Positions 44,155 through 53,782 are shown, counted from the stretch's first letter. The stretch: DNA of 64,000 nt from Desertimonas sp963786985 (GCA_963786985.1 CAWBBL010000031.1:62001-126000); one strand, 5' to 3'. Program-made: numbers and translations. The notes: generated by a model not told the origin, from the sequence alone.

Positions 44155-44631
44155 TCAGCCGGTCAGGTGGCGCAGCCGTTGCCTGGCGCCGGAAGCGGCC
44201 GCCAGCGGCACGAGGTTCGCGGCCTTGCCGAGGCCTCGTGGCGGCATGTTGCCATAGACCGCCTCGTACTCGCCGGCGCGGACCAAGAACGTCTCGTGCC
44301 AGATGCCGGTGCGGCCGGTCTTGCCGACGCGCTGCCAATAGTTGCGCCACGCCTCGAGGTGCGGATCGTCCTTGTCCTTGGCGAACGCTTCGAGATGCTC
44401 GAACGATCGCCAGTACTGGATGATGGTGAACCCGGCAGTCTCGTAGCCCAGCAGTCCCTTCTCCGGATGCTCGGTGAGATACGTGAGCATCGCCCGCATG
44501 CCCTTTGATCCGCCGAGATCCTTGAACGCGCGGAGCGCTTGCAGCTTCGAGTTGATGCGCGCACCGATGAGGAACACGACGAAGTCACCGTCGATCTCCG
44601 CGGTCCACCGGCCTTCGCGAACTTCTGGCAT
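44155..44631 (-). CDS. DUF4188 family protein
   Basis: 158 residues. The sequence GDFVVFLIGARINSKLQALRAF, GLLGYETAGFTIIQYWRSFEHLEAFAKD and GIWHETFLV(R)AGEYEAVYGNMPPRGLG fits DUF4188, a dimeric alpha/beta-barrel fold related to small haem monooxygenases. The family is sometimes named phenylacetaldoxime dehydratase-like, without good support here. The ATG is preceded by GGAGGGG at short spacing. Standalone; encoded just downstream of the tRNA on the same strand. Confidence 0.75.
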   Translation of the reverse strand: MPEVREGRWTAEIDGDFVVFLIGARINSKLQALRAFKDLGGSKGMRAMLTYLTEHPEKGLLGYETAGFTIIQYWRSFEHLEAFAKDKDDPHLEAWRNYWQRVGKTGRTGIWHETFLVRAGEYEAVYGNMPPRGLGKAANLVPLAAASGARQRLRHLTG

Positions 44632-44703
44632 GTCCCCTCCAAAATGCCGACCCCCTCACCGGGAGCCACCGCGGCGCGGTGCCCGCTGCGTGGGTACCCC
44701 ACG

Positions 44704-44733
44704 AGAGCGGATGAGGGGAGAGCGGATGAGGGG
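44704..44733. repeat. 15-bp tandem duplication of the 3' end of tRNA-Gly
   Basis: AGAGCGGATGAGGGG occurs at 44704-44718 and again at 44719-44733; the second copy contains the 3' acceptor strand and part of the T-stem of the tRNA gene. Duplications of tRNA 3' ends often mark integration sites, but none of the neighbouring genes is an integrase. Confidence 0.6.
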
Positions 44734-44791
44734 AATCGAACCCCCGTATTCAGCTTGGGAAGCTGATGTTCTGCCACTGAACTACATCCGC
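44721..44791 (-). tRNA. tRNA-Gly (anticodon CCC)
   Basis: On the minus strand GCGGATGTAGTTCAGTGGCA begins a 71-nt cloverleaf. Acceptor GCGGATG pairs with CATCCGC; the D-arm has AGTGGCAGAAC; the anticodon stem TCAGC/GCTGA encloses the loop TTCCCAA, giving anticodon CCC; the T-arm is GGGGGTTCGATTCCCC; the discriminator is U. CCA is not encoded. Confidence 0.95.
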
Positions 44792-44821
44792 GAAGCGGCG
44801 TCAGGTTAGCCGCTCGCCCGA

Positions 44822-44869
44822 GAAGTCCCGACGAAACGGGCCGAAGTGAGCGCGTTCTGTCGGGACTTC
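44822..44869. terminator. Inverted repeat between tRNA-Gly and lon
   Basis: GAAGTCCCGAC (44822-44832) and its exact complement (44859-44869) flank a 26-nt loop, 40 bp downstream of the lon stop (minus strand). It could terminate lon transcription before the tRNA promoter. Confidence 0.45.
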
Positions 44870-44908
44870 GGGTCGCCGGACTGGCCGTGCGGGGGCAGGC
44901 GTCAAGCG

Positions 44909-47245
<2,337 letters not shown>

Positions 47246-47343
47246 GGCCCATCAGGGTAGCGACTTGCAGTCACGAAGTTGACTGGGAGCGACTCATGAT
47301 ATGTGTCACGGAATCGACCAGATGCCGCCGACCGTTCCGCGGG

Positions 47344-47422
47344 CGAACTGGGCGGCCGAACGGCCGGAATCCGCACCGGTGGCCGCCCAGATCCGAACGT
47401 GGACCGAAGGCCGCCCAGAACG
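47344..47422 (-). repeat. Palindromic ~78-bp dispersed element, copy A
   Basis: Reverse orientation relative to copies B (56787-56865) and C (62806-62885). All share CTGGGCGGCCTxCGGTCCA, then a second GATCTGGGCGGCC, then a segment ending CGTTCGGCCGCCCAGATCG. The ends are complementary, so the transcript can fold on itself. It sits 11 bp from the stop of the anti-sigma gene. Confidence 0.75.
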
Positions 47423-47432
47423 ACTGGGGTGG

Positions 47433-48143
47433 TCAGCGGCGCTGGAGCTGGCCTTCGAGGAGGACGTCGCCGTGGCCGCCTCCGGTTGACCCTTCGGCCT
47501 CTGACGTGACGACCAGCTGCTGGTAGCGAGCGATGGGGACCCCGGACCACAGCACCACTCGGTCGTCGCCGCCGCGCATGTGGAAGGTGCCGACACTGAC
47601 CCAATCACCGCTGTCGGTGTCGTGCAGCCAGCCCTCGTAGTACTGCCCCTCCGGTGCTGGGGCGAGGCCGGTGACGTCGATGTTGATGGCGTAGCCGGCG
47701 CCGGCGTCGATGACGCTGCCGGCGGCCGATGCCTCCCCGCCGAGATCCGTCGGCGACAGTTCGACGTCGGCGACGGACTCGCGCGAGCGCTGGTCGTCGT
47801 CGCCACCCGTGAGCAGGGCCCCGGCGGCGAAGGCGACGACGGCGGCCGCAGCCACGGCGAGCCCCGGCCACAACCAGCCGCGACCGTGCCGTCGGCGGCG
47901 CTCCTCGTCGAGGCTGGCCGGCAATGGTGGTGTCGGCGTCGGCGTCGGGGCGCTCGGATCGGTTGAAGAGGCCGCGGCCCGGAGGGTGTTCACCTGACTG
48001 ACGATGCGGTCACCGAGGTCGGCGGGCGGATCCTCCCAGACCGCGACGCTGCGCAGTGTCCCGCGGAACGGCTCGAGCATCGCGGTCGCCTCGGCGTCGT
48101 CCTGCTCGCCGTTCCCCGCACTCATCCGTTCGTTGCTGTTCAT
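47433..48143 (-). CDS. Anti-sigma factor, RskA-like
   Basis: 236 residues. A cytoplasmic N-terminus with ADLGDRIVSQV but without the HxxxCxxC zinc motif, a single membrane helix (LWPGLAVAAAAVVAFAAGALLTG), then an extracytoplasmic domain of the RskA type (GLAPAPEGQYYEGWLHDTDSGDWVSVGTFHM and LVVTSEAEGS). It would hold the adjacent ECF sigma factor at the membrane until regulated proteolysis. It starts within a 30-bp repeat unit, which supplies GGGGAA before the ATG at 48143; an in-frame ATG at 48125 is possible. Downstream of the sigma gene by 133 bp. Confidence 0.85.
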   Translation of the reverse strand: MNSNERMSAGNGEQDDAEATAMLEPFRGTLRSVAVWEDPPADLGDRIVSQVNTLRAAASSTDPSAPTPTPTPPLPASLDEERRRRHGRGWLWPGLAVAAAAVVAFAAGALLTGGDDDQRSRESVADVELSPTDLGGEASAAGSVIDAGAGYAINIDVTGLAPAPEGQYYEGWLHDTDSGDWVSVGTFHMRGGDDRVVLWSGVPIARYQQLVVTSEAEGSTGGGHGDVLLEGQLQRR

Positions 48144-48145
48144 TG

Positions 48146-48235
48146 CGTTCCCCGGCCACGCAGGCCGTTGCTATCCGTTCTCCAGCCACGCAGGCCGTTG
48201 CTCTGCGTTCCCCGGCCACGCAGGCCGTTGCTCTC
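48146..48235. repeat. Three tandem 30-bp units between sigma and anti-sigma genes
   Basis: Units at 48146-48175, 48176-48205 and 48206-48235 share CGTTCCCCGGCCACGCAGGC, followed by CGTTGCT, with few changes. One more copy lies at 9062. The stretch to 48276 also repeats GCTCGCTGACGCTCACTCGT and a TTTGC-TC-GCGAA word, as near 9038. Not a CRISPR: no spacers. Confidence 0.8.
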
Positions 48236-48276
48236 CGCTCGCTCGCTGACGCTCACTCGTTTGCATCGGCGAACGT

Positions 48277-48912
48277 TCATCGTTGACCCGTCCGATCATG
48301 CCGCCTGGGTTCACCGTTCCCTACGTCAGGCACCGCCGTTCGGTTCTCGGCGACCGTCAGTTCGCCCACGTCGTCGTGAGTCTCGCGGACGTGGGCGAGC
48401 AGGCCGGCCAACCGGCGATGCGCCCGATATGAGCGCGACTTGACGGTGCCGACCGGAACACCCAGCTTGTCGGCGATCTCGGAGTGGGCGAGCCCGTCGA
48501 ACCACGCCAGCTTGACCACCTGTCGTTCGTCATTCGGGAGCTCGTCGAGGGCGATCCGAACCTGCCACGCCTCCCACGTCGCCTCCAACGACTCGGCGGC
48601 TTGGGCGCCGTCGAGCTCGGCGGCGTCGACGGCGACGGACCGACGTTCGCGTCGGTACGAGTCGATCGCCTGGCGCCGAGCGATGGTGTACAGCCATGGT
48701 GCGAGCTCTTGATCGGGGTCGAAGCGCCCCGCCGCCTGCCACGCATTGACGAACGTCGACTGCACCACGTCCGCGGCGCGCCCGGGATCTCCGAGGATCG
48801 ACAGGGCCACGGTGTACACCGCACCACCAAATCGCTCGTAGACATCGCGCAACACATCGTCATCGGCAGCTGGGAAGCGGATCGCCAATTCCCTATCGCG
48901 CGTGGCCACCAC
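48277..48912 (-). CDS. ECF-family RNA polymerase sigma factor
   Basis: 211 residues from a GTG (48912; the next GTG, 48909, is equally possible). Region 2 reads VYERFGGAVYTVALSILGDPGRAADVVQSTFVNAWQAAGRFDP, with WLYTIARRQAIDSYRRERR for core and -10 contact. Region 4 reads LDELPNDERQVVKLAWFDGLAHSEIADKLGVPVGTVKSRSYRAHRRL. It should direct a small regulon and be held by the RskA-like protein encoded next. It is divergent from the repeat-peptide gene, 86 bp away. Long open frame upstream of this start does not look like protein. Confidence 0.9.
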   Translation of the reverse strand: MVATRDRELAIRFPAADDDVLRDVYERFGGAVYTVALSILGDPGRAADVVQSTFVNAWQAAGRFDPDQELAPWLYTIARRQAIDSYRRERRSVAVDAAELDGAQAAESLEATWEAWQVRIALDELPNDERQVVKLAWFDGLAHSEIADKLGVPVGTVKSRSYRAHRRLAGLLAHVRETHDDVGELTVAENRTAVPDVGNGEPRRHDRTGQR

Positions 48913-48986
48913 GACAGCGATGCTTCCACACCAGCGCGGGCCGTTGTGGCGCGATCGGGCCGCGGATGCAAGTCCGCTCGGTGGGG

Positions 48987-48992
48987 TACGGT
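48987..48992 (+). promoter_or_regulatory. Candidate leaderless -10 box (TACGGT) of the repeat-peptide gene
   Basis: TACGGT ends 6 nt before the ATG at 48999. No strong Shine-Dalgarno sequence is seen. Confidence 0.45.
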
Positions 48993-48998
48993 GCTCCC

Positions 48999-49154
48999 AT
49001 GAGCACCTCCGAGAACGACATCGAAACCACGTGGAACGAGGCCGCCCCCGCATCCGGTGACACCGACGGGCAGGACGGCGGCGATACCGACGGGCAAGAT
49101 GGCGGTGACACCGACGGCCAGGACGGTGGCGACACCGACGGCCAAGACGCCTGA
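48999..49154 (+). CDS. 51-residue peptide with four GDTDGQDG octad repeats, candidate precursor peptide
   Basis: The peptide has a leader-like part (MSTSENDIETTWNEAAPAS) and a C-terminal part of four tandem octapeptides GDTDGQDG, the last ending in A and stop. The four 24-bp units differ only at synonymous positions (GAC/GAT, GGG/GGC, CAG/CAA, GGC/GGT) apart from the final residue. That is direct evidence that the peptide is translated and under selection. It is followed by a JmjC-type oxygenase, an Fe-S protein and an exporter on the same strand. The repeats carry three Asp, one Thr and one Gln each. A modified-peptide precursor is the best guess; an acidic metal-binding protein is the alternative. 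Confidence 0.7.
   Translation: MSTSENDIETTWNEAAPASGDTDGQDGGDTDGQDGGDTDGQDGGDTDGQDA
49056..49151 (+). repeat. Four in-frame 24-bp repeats encoding GDTDGQDG
   Basis: Consecutive 24-bp units at 49056, 49080, 49104 and 49128. Unit 2 uses GAT and GAT where unit 1 has GAC; units 2 and 4 use CAA for CAG; the protein stays the same. Confidence 0.85.
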
Positions 49155-49284
49155 GAGCCGGGCCAACCGTCGACCGGCCGGGGGCCGGATCGGCCGCCAC
49201 GGCCGACTTGACCGAGGCGTGGTACGCCCGCCGCGAGTTCCACCCAAACGCCCCGCGACTCACTGATTTCGTCGCCGATCCGGC

Positions 49285-50415
49285 GTGCTTCGAGACCAAC
49301 TCGCTGCGATGCGGGCAATCACCGTCGACGCGCCGTGGGGCGACGCCGAGAGATTGTGGGAGCGACTCCTGCGCGGCGGGGTGCGGGCCCCTGGTTTCCG
49401 ACTCGTGCGCCTCGGATCGACGCTGTCGCGCCGTGACTACTGTCGCTCGGCACCGATCGGCAATGAACAGGTCGACGGCGTCGTCGAGCCGAATCGGGTG
49501 CTCGAGCACTACGCCGCGGGGGCCACCGTCGTCCTCCAGGCGCTGCAGTTCAGCGACCCGGTGTTCGCCGAGCTGTCGACGAACCTGGCCCTCCAACTCG
49601 ACCATCCGGTTCAGGTCAACGCCTACCTCACGCCACCTGCCGAGCGCGGCCTCGACGTGCACTTCGACTTCCATGACGTGATCGTCGTGCAACTCGCCGG
49701 CCGCAAGCGCTGGCGGGTCTGGCCGCCGTTGCCGCGCAGCGCGCGGCCCGTCAAGCGCGGACCGGCGATCGCCCAGCCGTCCGCCGACGAGTTGGGCGAT
49801 GCGCTGCTCGATCGCGTCCTCGAACGCGGTGACTGCCTGGCCGTCCCCCGCGGGTTCCCGCACGCCGCCGAATCAGTCGACAGCGAATCGGCCCATTTGA
49901 CGATCGGGATCATCGCTCTGACATGGAACCGAGTGCTGCGCGACGTCATCGACGACATCGCCTCCGGCTCGGCGCTCGCCGATCGCCTCGCCGTCGGCGG
50001 CCTCGGCGGCCTCCACACCGCGGGCCGGCCGCTGCCAGCCGCGGCCTTGGCTGCCCTCGGCGAGCAACTCACCGACAGCAGGCTGCGCCACGCCGTCGCC
50101 GCCGAAGTGTGGAAACGTCAACCGCAGACTCGGCTGCGACGTCGCGGATCCGTGACGATCGAACCCGACCAGCCGGTCTCGGTGACCCCCGGTCCGCTGC
50201 TCTGGCTCGACCCGCGCCCGGCGGCGGATGGACGACAGGCCCTGAACCTCGGAGATCGGCGCCTGCGCTTCCCGGCCGAGTGCACACCGTTCGTCATCGG
50301 CGTGCTGGAGCAACCGGCCGAGTTCGCGGGATCGGCCGTCGGCGGTCAACTCGATCGCAGCTCGCGCCGTGCCGTGCTCAGTCGCCTGGCCACCGAAGGT
50401 GTGCTCCGTGGTTGA
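49285..50415 (+). CDS. JmjC / cupin-type 2-oxoglutarate- and Fe(II)-dependent oxygenase
   Basis: 376 residues from a GTG, with an ATG at 49309 as alternative. A ROXA-like JmjC fold is indicated by PGFRLVRLGS, GATVVLQALQ and the metal site: His126 and Asp128 in VHFDFHD and the distal His193 in PRGFPHAA; GRKRWRVW follows the first strand. All three ligands are present. Such enzymes hydroxylate ribosomal proteins (Arg, His) or peptides. In another frame just upstream (49208-49320) TEAWYARREFHPNAPRLTDF continues FVADPACFETNSL, which could be the true N-terminus before a further one-base shift near 49318. The C-terminal winged-helix-like domain is typical. Overlaps the next gene by 8 nt. Confidence 0.82.
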   Translation: MLRDQLAAMRAITVDAPWGDAERLWERLLRGGVRAPGFRLVRLGSTLSRRDYCRSAPIGNEQVDGVVEPNRVLEHYAAGATVVLQALQFSDPVFAELSTNLALQLDHPVQVNAYLTPPAERGLDVHFDFHDVIVVQLAGRKRWRVWPPLPRSARPVKRGPAIAQPSADELGDALLDRVLERGDCLAVPRGFPHAAESVDSESAHLTIGIIALTWNRVLRDVIDDIASGSALADRLAVGGLGGLHTAGRPLPAAALAALGEQLTDSRLRHAVAAEVWKRQPQTRLRRRGSVTIEPDQPVSVTPGPLLWLDPRPAADGRQALNLGDRRLRFPAECTPFVIGVLEQPAEFAGSAVGGQLDRSSRRAVLSRLATEGVLRG

Positions 50416-51310
50416 GTTCCAGTGCGCGGTCGCGGCTCGCGACCGCGCCGAGCCGATGTTCGCAACCGCATCGCAAGTTCGCCGGTGGCTGCTGATCGAA
50501 GTTCGCGGCGCCTGGGGTCGCGACGCTGTCGTCGACTCGGACCTCGCCCGCTACGCACCGGGCGGCTGGCGGCGGCGGCTGCAGGACGAGCAGATCAGGG
50601 TCATCGCCGTCCGCCGCGACCTCGACCGAACCTCACAGGATCCCCTGCAGATGTTCTACGTCGACGCCGACCATGGCCGCGCCTGGCGGCGCACCGTCGC
50701 CACGCTGCGCCGCGCCGTCGACGCCGCCGCCGATCTGCCGATCGTGGGTGAGGCCGACCCATGGCTCCCTCATGTGCATCCACTCGTACTGGTGTGCACC
50801 AACGGCCGCCACGATCCGTGCTGTGCAACGTTCGGACGGCCGCTGGCGCGCGTGTTGCGTGAGGGTGCCCAGCGCGACGACGTGTGGGAGTGCTCGCACA
50901 TCGGCGGTGACCGCTTCGCCGCCAACATCGTGATCCTGCCAGAGGGCCTGTACTTCGGGCGCTGTGACGGCGACACCGCCAAACGCCTGATCGCCGACTA
51001 CCACGACGGAGCGATCCTCCTCGACAACTATCGCGGGCGCTCGGTGCTCGGCTTCTACGACCAAGCCGCCGAGTTCTTCGTCCGCCGCGAGCTCGGCGTG
51101 ACCTCGATCACCGGCATCACGGCGATTCGGCGGCTCAGCGACGTCGAGGGACGCTTCGCCGTCGACATCGACGACGGTGGAGAGCCGCGCACTGTCGAGG
51201 TCCACGTCGCTCGTTCGGTCGCTGCCGCGAGGAATCCGCTCACGTGCACGGGACCGCTCGGCCAACGCCTGCCGGCCTACCGGCTCGTGTCCCTCGACGC
51301 TGGGAAATGA
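50408..51310 (+). CDS. Sucrase/ferredoxin-like family Fe-S protein
   Basis: 300 residues from a GTG overlapping the JmjC stop. The family motif is clear: C130-x7-C138-C139 in CTNGRHDPCCATFGRPLA and then C162-x-H164 in WECSHIGGDRFAANIVILPEG. These are the ligands of a thioredoxin-fold [2Fe-2S] cluster. Two C-terminal regions (LLDNYRGRSVLGFYDQAAEFF and LPAYRLVSL) complete the family pattern. It may deliver electrons to keep the adjacent iron oxygenase active or take part in peptide modification; this is inference. Confidence 0.85.
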   Translation: MVEFQCAVAARDRAEPMFATASQVRRWLLIEVRGAWGRDAVVDSDLARYAPGGWRRRLQDEQIRVIAVRRDLDRTSQDPLQMFYVDADHGRAWRRTVATLRRAVDAAADLPIVGEADPWLPHVHPLVLVCTNGRHDPCCATFGRPLARVLREGAQRDDVWECSHIGGDRFAANIVILPEGLYFGRCDGDTAKRLIADYHDGAILLDNYRGRSVLGFYDQAAEFFVRRELGVTSITGITAIRRLSDVEGRFAVDIDDGGEPRTVEVHVARSVAAARNPLTCTGPLGQRLPAYRLVSLDAGK

Positions 51311-52641
51311 CCGCCACGCCGGTCAGTTCGCCCTCCGACCGCTTGGGTCGCAACTACCGCAGCCTGTTCGGCGCGGCAACGATCTCCAACCTCGGCGACG
51401 GGGTCGCCCTTGTCGCCTACCCCTGGCTGGCCTCGGCGATCACCCGCAACGCGCTGCTCATCGCCATCGTCGCCGTGGTCCAGCGGCTGCCGTGGCTCCT
51501 GTTCTCGCTCCCCGCCGGCGTACTCACCGACCGCCACGATCGCCGGCGGCTGATGATCGTGGCCAATGCCGCCCGCGCCGCGATCACGCTGTTCGTGGCC
51601 ATCGCCGTGGTTTCCCGAGGCACCGACCTCCCCGGACCGAACGAGCTCGACACCGTTGTCTCCACCGACACGTTCCTGTACGTCTGCGTGGTCGTCGCCA
51701 CGTTCCTGCTCGGGATCGGCGAGGTGCTCTACGACAACTGTGCCCAGACGATGATGCCCTCGCTCGTGCGTACCGACCAGCTGGAGAAGGCCAATGGCCG
51801 GATCTGGGCGGCCCAGGAGGTCGCCAACCAGTTCGCCGGCCCGCCAGTCGGATCGCTGCTGCTCGCCGCCGGCTTCGCCGTGCCGTTCCTCCTCGACGCC
51901 GGGTCGTTCGTCGTCTCCGCGGCGCTGATCTCGACGATCGCCTTGACCCCGCCGACGTCGGCCGCCGTGGTCACGCGCCGGTCGTGGCGCGACGAGCTTG
52001 TCGAAGGAGTGCGCTGGCTGTGGGAGAACGAATTGCTACGCACGTTGGCGATCGTCCTCGCGTTGTTCAACGGGGCCGCGGCGATCACGTTCTCGATCTA
52101 CGTCCTGTTCGCCCAGGAGATCCTTGGCGCGTCATCCGGCGAGTTCGCGGCGATCATGATGGCCGGGGCCGCTGGGGCGGTCATCGGCGGCTGGACCGGA
52201 TCGTCGTTGAGCCGGAAACTGGGCTCCGGTCCATCGTTGGCAGTTGCCCTCGGCGCCACCGCGGCCAGCGAGATGATCATCGGTCTGTTGTCCAACGTCC
52301 CCGCCGTCGCCGTGCTGAACCTCGTCGCCGCATTCTTCGCCGTGCTGTGGAACGTGATCACGGTGAGCCTGCGGCAGTCGATCGTGCCCGATCACCTGCT
52401 CGGCCGCGTGAACAGCGTCTACCGCTTCTTTGCCTGGGGCGTGATGCCGATCGGCGCCATCGTCGGTGGCGTGATCGTCGTGGTCACCGAACGGGTCGCC
52501 GATCGTGAACTCGCCTTGCGATTGCCGTGGATCATCAGTGGGGCGACGATGATCGGACTGCTCGTCTATGCCACGCCACGCCTCACGACGCGACGTTTGG
52601 ACGCGGCACGGGCGGCACGGCCACTCGCGGGACCGACCTAG
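51307..52641 (+). CDS. MFS transporter, drug/siderophore-exporter type
   Basis: 444 residues with about twelve membrane helices. The signature between helices 2 and 3, AGVLTDRHDRRRLMIVAN, and EVLYDNCAQTMMPSLVRTDQLEKANGR match the EntS/MFS_3-type exporter group. The ATG overlaps the upstream stop (ATGA), so it is coupled to the Fe-S protein. The position suggests export of the product of this small locus. Hydrophobic segments: near 20-40, 50-70, 80-100, 125-145, 170-190 and the rest in the second half. Confidence 0.88.
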   Translation: MTATPVSSPSDRLGRNYRSLFGAATISNLGDGVALVAYPWLASAITRNALLIAIVAVVQRLPWLLFSLPAGVLTDRHDRRRLMIVANAARAAITLFVAIAVVSRGTDLPGPNELDTVVSTDTFLYVCVVVATFLLGIGEVLYDNCAQTMMPSLVRTDQLEKANGRIWAAQEVANQFAGPPVGSLLLAAGFAVPFLLDAGSFVVSAALISTIALTPPTSAAVVTRRSWRDELVEGVRWLWENELLRTLAIVLALFNGAAAITFSIYVLFAQEILGASSGEFAAIMMAGAAGAVIGGWTGSSLSRKLGSGPSLAVALGATAASEMIIGLLSNVPAVAVLNLVAAFFAVLWNVITVSLRQSIVPDHLLGRVNSVYRFFAWGVMPIGAIVGGVIVVVTERVADRELALRLPWIISGATMIGLLVYATPRLTTRRLDAARAARPLAGPT

Positions 52642-52644
52642 CAT
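52639..52644 (+). promoter_or_regulatory. Candidate leaderless -10 box (TAGCAT) of the LLM oxidoreductase gene
   Basis: TAGCAT ends 6 nt before the GTG at 52651. It overlaps the 3' end of the MFS gene and would separate the LLM gene from the peptide operon. The same hexamer precedes the riboswitch at 53569. Confidence 0.45.
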
Positions 52645-52650
52645 CCGCCC

Positions 52651-53520
52651 GTGAAGTTCGGGATCGCCTTCGCCAACACCGGACCGTTCGTCGAGCCCGA
52701 CGCCGCCGCCACCTTCGCCGCGGCGGCGGAGGCCAACGGCTTCGAATCGCTGTGGACGGTCGAGCACGTCGTCGTCCCGTCGGGCTACGAGTCGACGTAC
52801 CCCTACAGCGCCGACGGAAAGATGCCCGGTCGCGAGGACTCACCGATCCCCGACCCGTTGATCTGGCTGGCGTACATCGCCGGGGCGACCACGCGCATCC
52901 GCCTGGCGACCGGCATCCTGATCCTGCCCCAGCGCAACCCCGTGGTCCTCGCCAAGGAACTGGCGACGCTCGACCACCTGTCGGGCGGCCGGATGACACT
53001 CGGTATCGGCATCGGTTGGCTGGCCGAGGAGTTCGCCGCCATCGGCATCCCGTTCTCCGAGCGGGCCGGACGCACCGACGAGTACGTCGCCGCCCTGCGC
53101 GCCCTGTGGAGCGACGATCCGACACACCACGGCGAGTTCGCGTCGTTCACCAACTGCATCGTCCGCCCGCGCCCCGTCGCCGGCGCGATTCCGATCCATG
53201 TCGGTGGGCACAGCACGGCGGCCGCCCGCCGCGCCGGACGCCTCGGTGACGGATACTTCCCGGTGTCCGGCGGCTCGTTCGCCGAGCTCGCCGAATTGTT
53301 CGATCTCGCCCGCTCGTCCGCCGCCGCTGCTGGACGGGATCCGGCGGCGATCGAGATGACGACTGGCGGCGCGGCAGCGAGCGGCCCGATCGGCGTCGAC
53401 GAGATCCGCGCCCTCGCCGACATCGGCACCGACCGCATCCTCGTCCCGTCGTACACGTTCTGGCGCGATCCTGCCGAGCAACTCGCCCGCTACGCCGACA
53501 CTGTCATCGCCAAGGCGTGA
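52651..53520 (+). CDS. Luciferase-like (LLM) F420-dependent oxidoreductase
   Basis: 289 residues from a GTG. LLM fold: MKFGIAFANTGPF, EANGFESLWTVEHVVVP, IRLATGILILPQRNPVVLAKELATLDHLSGGRMTLGIGIGWLAEEF, GRTDEYVAALRALW and IPIHVGGHSTAAARRAGRLGDGYFP, the last being the region that binds the coenzyme phosphate. Actinobacterial members of this subgroup (TIGR03619-like) use F420. Substrate unknown. A direct tandem duplication spans its stop codon. It may be independent of the upstream operon since it has its own -10-like box. Confidence 0.85.
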   Translation: MKFGIAFANTGPFVEPDAAATFAAAAEANGFESLWTVEHVVVPSGYESTYPYSADGKMPGREDSPIPDPLIWLAYIAGATTRIRLATGILILPQRNPVVLAKELATLDHLSGGRMTLGIGIGWLAEEFAAIGIPFSERAGRTDEYVAALRALWSDDPTHHGEFASFTNCIVRPRPVAGAIPIHVGGHSTAAARRAGRLGDGYFPVSGGSFAELAELFDLARSSAAAAGRDPAAIEMTTGGAAASGPIGVDEIRALADIGTDRILVPSYTFWRDPAEQLARYADTVIAKA

Positions 53521-53560
53521 CGGATTCACGGTCATCGCCCAAGGCGTGACGGATTCATCG
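53503..53560. repeat. Tandem duplication of ~29 bp around the LLM stop codon
   Basis: GTCATCGCCAAGGCGTGACG followed by GATTCACG (53503-53530) is repeated with two small insertions at 53531-53560. The first unit carries the stop codon of the LLM gene, the second an out-of-use copy. Confidence 0.75.
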
Positions 53561-53568
53561 TCGCCGCC

Positions 53569-53574
53569 TAGCAT
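53569..53574 (+). promoter_or_regulatory. Candidate -10 box of the cobalamin riboswitch transcript
   Basis: TAGCAT, 14 nt before the first conserved riboswitch bases. Identical to the hexamer at 52639. Confidence 0.45.
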
Positions 53575-53579
53575 TCGAC

Positions 53580-53750
53580 CTACCGAACGGGAACACCGGT
53601 GCGAATCCGGGGCTGTCCCGCAACTGTGACCGGGAAGTGAACTCCCACGCCGTCGAGAAGGCGATGGCGACGACATCACGGCCGACGTGCGGCTGGAAGG
53701 TGGGGAGGGATCGTCGATCCGGGAGCCAGGACACCGATCGGGGCAATCCA
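53580..53750 (+). promoter_or_regulatory. Cobalamin (B12) riboswitch
   Basis: The diagnostic core is present: CGGGAACACCGGTGCGAATC, then CGGGGCTGTCCCGCAACTGT, then GACCGGGAAG, and the B12-box-like AGCCAGGACACC (53724-53735). These parts are in the right order and spacing for the AdoCbl aptamer. The start of the binding-protein gene is about 33 bp beyond. Cobalamin binding would reduce expression of the transporter operon. This supports naming the three downstream genes as B12 uptake. Confidence 0.95.
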
Positions 53751-53782
53751 GCACAGCATCGAGACGCGAGGAGACGTCGATC

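Noticed and set aside
44704..44733. Active attachment site of an integrated element
   Set aside because: Copies are adjacent, and no integrase or mobile gene is in the window.
47246..47343. HspR (HAIR) operator upstream of lon
   Set aside because: Only loose ACTTG/GTTGA words are seen, not the CTTGAGT-N7-ACTCAAG pattern.
48010..48219. Small minus-strand ORF starting with repeats of TACVAGER
   Set aside because: It is the translation of the 30-bp repeat in one frame running into the anti-sigma gene in the wrong frame.
48146..48235. CRISPR array
   Set aside because: The 30-bp units are directly adjacent with no spacers between them and no cas genes are near.
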